DNA of 11,233 bases from Dehalococcoidia bacterium (GTDB taxonomy: Bacteria > Chloroflexota > Dehalococcoidia > SZUA-161 > SpSt-899). Made by a program: the position numbers and the translations under genes. The stretch is from contig JALPXT010000044.1 of the NCBI GenBank assembly GCA_023271485.1, positions 1 to 11,233 of the forward strand, written 5' to 3'. The notes under the pieces are model-generated. The model was not told where the DNA came from, ran no database searches, and saw only the letters and a program-made list of their open reading frames with translations. Shown piece after piece: positions 1-5,199 of the stretch (position 1 is the stretch's first letter; each line of letters starts with the position of its first letter).

Positions 1-1
1 A

Positions 2-1012
2 ACTCATGAAGGAAAACCTGGTACGCTGAGGCTTACCACGGTTAATAGAGATGGTGATAAAGTGCGAGGTGCAATTGTTAGTGCTTATATGAATGGTGAG
101 CAAATAAGTCAAATGATGACAACAGCGGCAGGACTTATTAGCATGGATCTTGAAGAAGGAATATATGACATAAAGATTGAGAGAGCAGGATATGAGATTA
201 AATGGGAAAGAGATGTTAGAATACGAGTGAGGCGAGATACTGATATTGGTATCATAGTACTTGAACGTGAACCTTTTGCTGCTGAAGTTAGAGTGGATGT
301 ACCATCAAAGACAATTACTGCTGGTACGCGCCCTGTATTTGCAATCACTATTGAGAATATAGGCGAATTTGACGATACTTTTAAACCGCATGTTACCGAG
401 CTTCCGCCTGGATGGCATGCAAGATACATGGTTAGGGATACAGAGGTTACAGAGGTCTTTATAAGATCAGGTGAATCAAAGACCCTTGATCTTGAAATAA
501 TCCCACCGCATGGCATTGGAATTGGAGATTATAATTTTACAAGTGTTATCGAATCATCTGCTCTGGTTTATAAAGAAGTATTGTCTTTGAGTATACGGGG
601 AACAATTGACATGCGGGTAGGTTTTGACAGACTCCGAGTTGAAATGAGACGTGGCGATACGGCATCCTTTGAAGTTACGGTTACAAATCATGGCAGAGGT
701 ATATCGCTTACAGATGTTCGCCCTGATGTCAGTGCGCCTGAGGGATGGCATGTTAAGATCACACCAAGATCTGTTACACGCATTGCACCTGGTGAGAGAA
801 AAGCATTCAATGTAGTTGTGATACCTCCTGCAGATATTGTTGCTGGTGAATACAGATTAAGAATGACAGTTGGAAGTGATCAAATTAGCGAAGAAGCTGA
901 ATTTAGAGTGATTGTAGCAGAAGGACCATTCCTGGCATTATTTGGGGTGGCAATTCTTATTGTGGTGGCAATTGGTTTGTGGGTTATATTTAAGAAGTTT
1001 GGGAGGCGATAA
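2..1012 (+). CDS. Membrane-anchored NEW3/Ig-like domain protein (5' truncated by window edge)
   Basis: The frame is open back to the window edge, so the start lies upstream; the GTG at 62 is internal. The visible part begins with a carboxypeptidase-regulatory/PEGA-like beta fold (the run from GTLRLTTVNRDG to about position 280, with the AGYE and GIYDIKIER strand pattern). Two repeats resembling NEW3 (alpha-galactosidase-associated Ig-like) domains follow, at about 290-590 and 600-910. Each has the pattern 'vtv.N.G...d......PegWh......i.pGe.k...v.v.pP..i..GdY'. The C-terminus is one hydrophobic helix (GPFLALFGVAILIVVAIGLWVIF) and a basic tail (KKFGRR). That implies an extracytoplasmic protein with a short cytoplasmic tail. 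Proteins of this build often accompany ABC-type exporters or permeases (family knowledge); none is visible here. Codons are AT-rich (frequent AGA, ATA, GAT), unlike the downstream genes. No specific function can be assigned. Confidence 0.8.
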   Translation, partial: THEGKPGTLRLTTVNRDGDKVRGAIVSAYMNGEQISQMMTTAAGLISMDLEEGIYDIKIERAGYEIKWERDVRIRVRRDTDIGIIVLEREPFAAEVRVDVPSKTITAGTRPVFAITIENIGEFDDTFKPHVTELPPGWHARYMVRDTEVTEVFIRSGESKTLDLEIIPPHGIGIGDYNFTSVIESSALVYKEVLSLSIRGTIDMRVGFDRLRVEMRRGDTASFEVTVTNHGRGISLTDVRPDVSAPEGWHVKITPRSVTRIAPGERKAFNVVVIPPADIVAGEYRLRMTVGSDQISEEAEFRVIVAEGPFLALFGVAILIVVAIGLWVIFKKFGRR

Positions 1013-1109
1013 ATCGTAAATGTAGATGGTGAATAATAAAGGTTCGTACATTTTATCATTCCAATTAATAATATGCCTGTCGATAGCCGGAACGGCAGTC
1101 TACAAGCGC

Positions 1110-1138
1110 TTGACATAGCAAGACAAGCGTGCAATAAT
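1110..1138 (+). promoter_or_regulatory. Candidate sigma-70 promoter P1 of the CBS-ACT gene
   Basis: The -35 TTGACA (1110-1115, perfect consensus) is separated by 17 bp from the -10 AATAAT (1133-1138, 5 of 6). Transcription would start near 1145, giving a leader of about 120 nt that contains P2 and both arms of the inverted repeat. Confidence 0.6.
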
Positions 1139-1151
1139 AGTGTAACAGGTA

Positions 1152-1222
1152 AGTTTTTCCAAAAATTGCGCTTGACAGGAGTTGTAAAGTGTGATAAACT
1201 ACATTCAGGTTTTGGAAAAACT
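1152..1222. repeat. 13-bp exact inverted repeat flanking promoter P2
   Basis: Arm 1 (1152-1164, AGTTTTTCCAAAA) and arm 2 (1210-1222, TTTTGGAAAAACT) are exact reverse complements, separated by 45 bp. Each arm is itself close to a palindrome (T4-5, a CC or GG centre, A4-5), the form expected of a dimeric repressor half-site or an A-tract operator. The arm centres are 58 bp apart. Arm 1 lies just upstream of the P2 -35 and arm 2 just downstream of its expected start site. Confidence 0.6.
1172..1200 (+). promoter_or_regulatory. Candidate sigma-70 promoter P2 of the CBS-ACT gene
   Basis: The -35 TTGACA (1172-1177) is separated by 17 bp from the -10 TAAACT (1195-1200, 4 of 6). The whole promoter lies in the 45-bp interval between the two arms of the 13-bp inverted repeat. 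Confidence 0.55.
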
Positions 1223-1267
1223 AAACTCTTACATAATAGTGTAATCAAACTCGAAAGGAGGACACCC

Positions 1268-1909
1268 ATGCATGTCAAAGAACTGATGACGACCAACGTA
1301 ATCACGGTTTCAAGTAATACCTCGATTGCCGATGCCAGAAAGTTCATGGTTACCCACAATATTCTCCGCTTGCCGGTGGTTGACAAAGGGAAACTGGTAG
1401 GTATAGTGAGCAAAAGGAGGATAGCAGAGGCATCGCCGTCACCAGCAACTAGCCTGAGTATCTGGGAACTGAATTACTTGCTGGCGAAGATGACCGTAAA
1501 GGAAATAATGGCCAAAGACGTCATCACTATCTCCCCTGATGCCACCGCCGAGGCCGCTCTCGCGCTGGCACAGGAACGCAAGGTTGGTGCCCTGATAGTA
1601 GTGGATGAGGGCCATCTGGTGGGCATAGTCACCACCAATGATTACGTATATCGAATCCTGAACCCTCTCCTCGGTCTGGGCAAGCCTGGGGTGCGTCTTC
1701 ACGTCTATGACTGCGGTACAACCCCTAAGATTGAGGAAATCGTTAGATTCATAAATAAGCATGATCTCACAATTGAAGCCCTTCATGTGGATGATTCCCC
1801 GGAAAGGGGCACGAGAGACCTGATAGTTCAGGTGAACGCTGATGATCCCGCCAAGCTAATCGAGGACCTCACCACTCGGGGATACAGGGTGGAGATTAGA
1901 GAGCGCTGA
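1268..1909 (+). CDS. CBS-pair plus ACT domain regulatory protein (AcuB-like)
   Basis: The 213-residue protein starts at ATG 1268, preceded by GAAAGGAGG (1253-1261) at good spacing. The first CBS motif runs over residues 1-55 (VKELMTTNVITVSSNTSIADA...LPVVDKGKLVGIVSKRRI). The second covers about 76-135 (VKEIMAKDVITISPDATAEAA...ALIVVDEGHLVGIVTTNDYV). An ACT-like region fills about 145-213 (LHVYDCGTTPKIEEIVRFI...DLIVQVNADDPAKLIEDL). CBS pairs usually bind adenine nucleotides and ACT domains small ligands such as amino acids, so this is probably a cytoplasmic sensor with no catalytic activity. Order and length match Bacillus AcuB (CBS-CBS-ACT, about 214 residues), but no acetoin or acetate genes are nearby, so I do not transfer the name. 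Two candidate promoters lie upstream. Confidence 0.88.
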   Translation: MHVKELMTTNVITVSSNTSIADARKFMVTHNILRLPVVDKGKLVGIVSKRRIAEASPSPATSLSIWELNYLLAKMTVKEIMAKDVITISPDATAEAALALAQERKVGALIVVDEGHLVGIVTTNDYVYRILNPLLGLGKPGVRLHVYDCGTTPKIEEIVRFINKHDLTIEALHVDDSPERGTRDLIVQVNADDPAKLIEDLTTRGYRVEIRER

Positions 1910-1996
1910 TAGCAGCAGGGTTTGCGCAAGAAGGCGGGATACCGGCACAGCGTTCGGTGAAGGGCATCCTCATTACGGGGTAAGCGGGAGGTGGAG

Positions 1997-2950
1997 ATGA
2001 GGAGATTGTCATTACGCATATTAATCCTGTGCTTGATAGTGAGCCTCGGTGCGGGGATCGGCATAGGACATGCAATCGAGGCGAGGCAAATACGAGCCCT
2101 TAGCTCGCAGATCGCCCGACAGGGAGAGCTCATATCCGACCTCAGCTCGGAGGCCGGGCAACACGAGGAACATGTGTCCGCCCTCAATTCAGAGATCAGA
2201 AGCCTGACGGCCGAAATCGCACGCCTGGCCCCGGACATTGCGGAGAAACAAGCCTCCTATGACTTGCTTCTGGCAAAATACGACAGCACACTAGAACAAC
2301 TGGGGACTTTGCAGACAAGCTTTACAAGGTTGTCTCAGGAATATGAAGCCCTGCGGAAGAACTTCGAGGCACTGGAGGACGCGAGCAACGGTGCGGCCGT
2401 TGCGGAATTGAGCAGACTCCGGGAACAGGTATCACTCATTGAGAGACAGAATGGCCTGTTGCACATTCAGGTGGCGCAACTCACCGACCAGCTCACTCCT
2501 GCCCCCCATCATGCCGTTGAGGGCAGAGATATCTGGGGTAGGCCGGAGTTTAGAAGCGTTGCCTGGGCGGGGCGAGATCATGAACTCAAGCGCAAGATCG
2601 AAGAGATTGCGCGAACCTGGCACGAAACGCATACCTTCATCGAAGGCGAGATGGATTGCAACGATATAGCAGTCAGTCTCCACAACATGCTGCTCACCGC
2701 GGGTATCAAGTCAGTCCTCGTGCTCGGTAACCTGGAGATGGTAGGAGAGACGTTTGAGGAAGCGAACCACACCTGGTTATACGTCTTCAACGCCCGGGGA
2801 GAGGTGATCTATCTGGAACCGACAACCGGCGAGGTTTTCTTTGGCCGCTTCGCAGACGGCTCGACAAACCCGCAGGCCATCCCCTACCGGGAGGGCTTTA
2901 TCTACGTAAGACCATCCGACCTGAGAAGAGACCTCAAGGGGCTATGGTAG
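1997..2950 (+). CDS. Membrane-anchored coiled-coil protein with transglutaminase-like domain
   Basis: I chose ATG 1997 over GTG 1991 because GGGAGG (1986-1991) sits 5 nt before the ATG; this gives 317 residues. Residues 6-24 are a hydrophobic signal-anchor (LRILILCLIVSLGAGIGIG). Residues about 30-165 form a long heptad-rich coiled coil (ISDLSSEAG, ALNSEIRSLTAEIARL, LSRLREQVSLIERQNGLL). The C-terminal domain has a plausible transglutaminase/papain-like triad: Cys221 in MDCNDIA, His258 in NHTWLYV and Glu274 in YLEPTTG, where an acidic third residue fits. The enzyme part would lie outside the membrane. Proteins of this fold act as transglutaminases or cysteine peptidases, and the substrate is unknown. 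It starts 87 bp after the CBS-ACT gene with no clear promoter of its own, so it may be cotranscribed; it converges on the tRNA cluster. Confidence 0.75.
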   Translation: MRRLSLRILILCLIVSLGAGIGIGHAIEARQIRALSSQIARQGELISDLSSEAGQHEEHVSALNSEIRSLTAEIARLAPDIAEKQASYDLLLAKYDSTLEQLGTLQTSFTRLSQEYEALRKNFEALEDASNGAAVAELSRLREQVSLIERQNGLLHIQVAQLTDQLTPAPHHAVEGRDIWGRPEFRSVAWAGRDHELKRKIEEIARTWHETHTFIEGEMDCNDIAVSLHNMLLTAGIKSVLVLGNLEMVGETFEEANHTWLYVFNARGEVIYLEPTTGEVFFGRFADGSTNPQAIPYREGFIYVRPSDLRRDLKGLW

Positions 2951-2969
2951 GATAGAGAAGGCTGGTTCC

Positions 2970-3043
2970 TGGCTGCCGGGCCAGGGTTCGAACCTGGGCG
3001 TACGGCTCCAAAGGCCGTTGTGCTACCACTACACTACCCGGCA
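2970..3043 (-). tRNA. tRNA-Gln (UUG)
   Basis: On the minus strand the acceptor TGCCGGG (3043-3037) pairs with CCCGGCA, the D-loop reads AGTGGTA, and the anticodon stem ACGGC/GCCGT encloses loop CTTTGGA with anticodon TTG. The T-loop is GTTCGAAC. U1-A72 and G73 fit bacterial tRNA-Gln identity. The 3' CCA is encoded (2972-2970). It is the last gene of the minus-strand tRNA cluster, about 20 bp from the end of the convergent transglutaminase-like gene. Confidence 0.93.
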
Positions 3044-3088
3044 AGAGGGATGCTAATGGGGAGAGAATTTCCTCAGCGGCCCTGCAAG

Positions 3089-3173
3089 TGCCGAAGGTCG
3101 GATTCGAACCGACACGGGAGTCACCCCCCAACGGTTTTTGAGACCGCCGCGTCTACCATTCCGCCACTTCGGC
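3089..3173 (-). tRNA. tRNA-Leu (CAA), CCA not encoded
   Basis: On the minus strand the acceptor is GCCGAAG/CTTCGGC with A73. The anticodon stem GCGGT/ACCGT encloses loop CTCAAAA, anticodon CAA. A long class II variable arm (GGGGGGTGACTCCC) and the T-arm GTCGG-TTCGAAT-CCGAC follow. The base after the discriminator is followed by CTT rather than CCA, so the CCA end must be added after transcription, unlike its three neighbours. A73 and the long variable arm support leucine. Confidence 0.93.
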
Positions 3174-3188
3174 TCAATTGATTTCAGA

Positions 3189-3263
3189 TGGAGCGGAAGA
3201 TGGGATTCGAACCCACGACCTCCTCCTTGGCAAGGAGGCATTCTACCGCTGAACTACTTCCGC
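3189..3263 (-). tRNA. tRNA-Gly (GCC)
   Basis: On the minus strand the acceptor GCGGAAG/CTTCCGC has U73 and an encoded CCA (3191-3189). The D-loop is AGCGGTA. The anticodon stem CCTCC/GGAGG encloses loop TTGCCAA, anticodon GCC. The T-arm is GTGGG-TTCGAAT-CCCAT, with a G-U pair. It is the second gene transcribed in the four-tRNA cluster. Confidence 0.95.
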
Positions 3264-3324
3264 ATCGCTCGGTGCCCGATCATCTCAGAATTGCGCCGAA
3301 CCCTGAGCGCAGACTCCTCATCCC

Positions 3325-3399
<75 letters not shown>

Positions 3400-3408
3400 A
3401 CAATTAAG

Positions 3409-3437
3409 ATTTTACCTCTCCCGGCATCATTAGTCAA
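3409..3437 (-). promoter_or_regulatory. Promoter of the tRNA Phe-Gly-Leu-Gln cluster
   Basis: On the minus strand the -35 TTGACT (3437-3432) is followed after 17 bp by the -10 TAAAAT (3414-3409). The predicted start falls within a few bases of the tRNA-Phe 5' end (3399). This near-consensus pair is what a stable RNA operon would use. No GC-rich hairpin with a T-tract was found downstream of tRNA-Gln. Confidence 0.75.
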
Positions 3438-3472
3438 GTATGCCTTTGGCCGGCGTCGGTGACAATACGACC

Positions 3473-3502
3473 TTGACACCTGTCTTATCATTGCCCTATT
3501 AT
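3473..3502 (+). promoter_or_regulatory. Promoter of the P-loop kinase gene, divergent from the tRNA promoter
   Basis: The -35 TTGACA (3473-3478) and the -10 TATTAT (3497-3502, 5 of 6) are separated by 18 bp. The start should fall at about 3508-3510, directly on two consecutive in-frame GTG codons (3507 and 3510). The two divergent -35 boxes are about 35 bp apart. Confidence 0.7.
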
Positions 3503-3557
3503 AAAAGTGGTGTCCACTGTGATCGCAGCTACCATCGGGCACTTCGCTGAACCGACA

Positions 3558-4145
3558 ATGTGGCGTGAGCAAGCTCTCAGTGATGCATCGAGGCTCAAGG
3601 AATCCCTTCCGGAGCTTCCTGAGCCGGTGGCCAAGCCATTCCTTATCGTTTTGAGTGGCTTGCCAGGAACGGGCAAATCTTATATCAGTCGCAGGCTGGC
3701 AGAGCGCTTACCCTGCGTTATACTGTCGAGCGACACCATGCGCCGGGCACTTTTCCCCTCACCGGTGTTCAACGCCGGCGAAAACCAGCGCCTCTTTGCC
3801 GCCATCCACATCCTCATCGAGGATCTCTTGAGCAAGAATGTCGCCATTCTCCTGGACGCCACTAACCTGGTGGAGCGCCATCGAGAACGCTTGTACTGTA
3901 TTATCGACAGGCTCCGTCTGAAGATAATCATCCTCCGCGTAGAAGCTCCTCCGGAGGTTGTTCAGGAGCGCTTGCAGGCTCGCGTGGCGGATAACGCCCC
4001 GCCGGACTCGTCGGATGCCGATTTTGGGGTATATCAAAAGATGAAGACCAACAAACAGATAATTCGCCGTCAGCACTTTGCGGTGGATACCTCAAAGGAC
4101 ATCGCCCCGGTTATCGAGAAGATAGTTCGGGAACTGAAGCGCTAG
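3558..4145 (+). CDS. P-loop ATP-binding kinase-like protein (AAA_33 family)
   Basis: From ATG 3558 the protein has 195 residues. The Walker A motif is GLPGTGKS (residues 34-41, Lys40), followed by SSDTMRRALF (the substrate-contact strand of this fold) and DATNLVERHRERL near the middle. A VEAPPEVVQERLQAR segment resembles a lid region. This matches predicted kinases of the COG0645/AAA_33 type, related to nucleotide kinases and zeta-toxin-like phosphotransferases. The substrate cannot be told from sequence. The start is uncertain: the frame extends to GTG 3507 (212 residues), exactly where the promoter places the RNA 5' end, so a leaderless start is possible. ATG 3558 has no good ribosome site. 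The gene is divergent from the tRNAs and ends 108 bp before prs. Confidence 0.72.
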   Translation: MWREQALSDASRLKESLPELPEPVAKPFLIVLSGLPGTGKSYISRRLAERLPCVILSSDTMRRALFPSPVFNAGENQRLFAAIHILIEDLLSKNVAILLDATNLVERHRERLYCIIDRLRLKIIILRVEAPPEVVQERLQARVADNAPPDSSDADFGVYQKMKTNKQIIRRQHFAVDTSKDIAPVIEKIVRELKR

Positions 4146-4172
4146 GTCATTTTTATCCGGCCGCCGACTTCG

Positions 4173-4201
4173 TTGATCGAGACAACCTCCTGTGCTATAG
4201 T
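4173..4201 (+). promoter_or_regulatory. Promoter of the prs-secA transcript
   Basis: The -35 TTGATC (4173-4178) and the -10 TATAGT (4196-4201, 5 of 6) are separated by 17 bp. The predicted start is near 4208, leaving a leader of about 46 nt with AGGAG (4241-4245), 8 nt before the TTG start codon at 4254. Confidence 0.68.
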
Positions 4202-4253
4202 AAGAACAGGTGGAGGATATGAGGGGAGGCACACCGGGAAAGGAGAGTGACAA

Positions 4254-5195
4254 TTGGCTGACGAACTGAAGGTTTTCACCGGGAATACGCATCCTGCTCT
4301 GGCCCGATCGATCTGCGATTATCTTGGTGCCCCGCTGGGCCAAATGGACGTATTTGAATTCAGCAACGAGAACATCTTCGTTCGCATTCTGGAGAACGTG
4401 CGCGGGCGCGATGTCTTTATAGTGCAGCCGATCTCATCCCCGGTCAATAAGAGCCTCATGGAGCTGCTCATAATGATCGATGCGGCGAAACGAGCTTCGG
4501 CAGATAGAGTCACCGCTGTGATTCCATATTACGGCTACGCCCGTACTGATAAGAAGGACCAGCCCCGCGTGCCCATAACCGCACGTCTGGTAGCCGATTT
4601 GATAACCGTGGCCGGAGCCAGTCGCGTTCTCACCATCGACCTGCACGCCGGCCAGATCCAGGGATTTTTTAATATCCCGGTGGATGAACTGACCGCCCTC
4701 TATATCCTGAGCCGTCATTTTGAAGAGAAGCAATTAGACGACCTGGTGGTGGTGGCCACTGACATTGGCATTTCCAAGCGAGCCCGTGATATGGCGGCGA
4801 GGCTCAATACCCCCTTAGCCATCATCGAGAAAAGGCGCCTCGGGAACACCGATGAGGCGGAGATGCTCACCGTTATCGGTGATGTTGAGGGGAGGCATGC
4901 TCTCCTGGTAGATGACGAAATCGACACCGGTAGCTCGATAACTTCCGCCGCCCTTACCCTGTCGAAACACGGTGCCAAAGAAATATACGCTTGCTGCACC
5001 CATGCTATCCTTTCCGGTCCCGCAGTGGAGAGAATCGCCAACAGCCCTCTAAAGGAAATGGTGGTCACCGATAGTATCCCGGTGCCGGAGTCGAAACAGA
5101 TTGACAGGATCACCGTTCTTTCTCTGGCGGCCCTGATCGGCGAGGCTATTCATCGCATCCACGCTAACCTTTCCATAGGCGCGATGTTTCAATAG
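4254..5195 (+). CDS. prs: Ribose-phosphate pyrophosphokinase (PRPP synthetase)
   Basis: This cytoplasmic enzyme makes PRPP from ribose 5-phosphate and ATP, feeding purine, pyrimidine, histidine, tryptophan and NAD synthesis. The 313-residue length is normal for class I enzymes. FTGNTHPALA opens the N-terminal domain. FSNENIFVRILENVRGRDVFIVQ and YYGYARTDKK form the ATP side. The catalytic-loop histidine is His131 in TIDLHAGQIQGFF. The PRPP-binding loop DDEIDTGSS is at 220-228 (the usual form is DDMIDTGGT). It starts with TTG, chosen because AGGAG lies 8 nt upstream and the family N-terminus begins here. A promoter lies at 4173-4201. secA starts 4 bp after the stop, so the two are probably cotranscribed. 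The ATDIGISKRAR segment differs from the common SPDxGG form, but family membership is not in doubt. Confidence 0.96.
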   Translation: MADELKVFTGNTHPALARSICDYLGAPLGQMDVFEFSNENIFVRILENVRGRDVFIVQPISSPVNKSLMELLIMIDAAKRASADRVTAVIPYYGYARTDKKDQPRVPITARLVADLITVAGASRVLTIDLHAGQIQGFFNIPVDELTALYILSRHFEEKQLDDLVVVATDIGISKRARDMAARLNTPLAIIEKRRLGNTDEAEMLTVIGDVEGRHALLVDDEIDTGSSITSAALTLSKHGAKEIYACCTHAILSGPAVERIANSPLKEMVVTDSIPVPESKQIDRITVLSLAALIGEAIHRIHANLSIGAMFQ

Positions 5196-5199
5196 TGAG

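Larger units (their letters stand above)
1013..1267 (+). promoter_or_regulatory. Complex intergenic regulatory region upstream of the CBS-ACT gene
   Basis: I see no gene in this 255-bp gap, but it has dense structure. There are two TTGACA boxes, each inside the direct repeat GCGCTTGACA (1106-1115 and 1168-1177). A perfect 10-bp palindrome CAAGCGCTTG (1103-1112) overlaps the first -35. The 12-mer ATAATAGTGTAA occurs at 1134-1145 and 1233-1244. The exact 13-bp inverted repeat AGTTTTTCCAAAA (1152-1164) / TTTTGGAAAAACT (1210-1222) flanks the second promoter. An in-frame ATG at 1073 would extend the downstream protein by 65 residues across both promoters; the strong ribosome site before 1268 argues against that. 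Confidence 0.6.

Noticed and set aside
1073..1267. N-terminal extension of the CBS-ACT protein from the ATG at 1073
   Set aside because: The added 65 residues would cover two promoters and the inverted repeat, have no domain similarity, and bypass the strong GAAAGGAGG site placed right before ATG 1268.
880..1413. 177-residue open frame on the minus strand
   Set aside because: It spans the end of the NEW3 gene, the promoter gap and the start of the CBS gene in antisense, shows no recognisable motif, and overlaps two well-supported features.
2439..2669. 76-residue plus-strand frame inside the transglutaminase-like gene
   Set aside because: It lies fully within a real gene in another frame, with no ribosome site and no domain signal.
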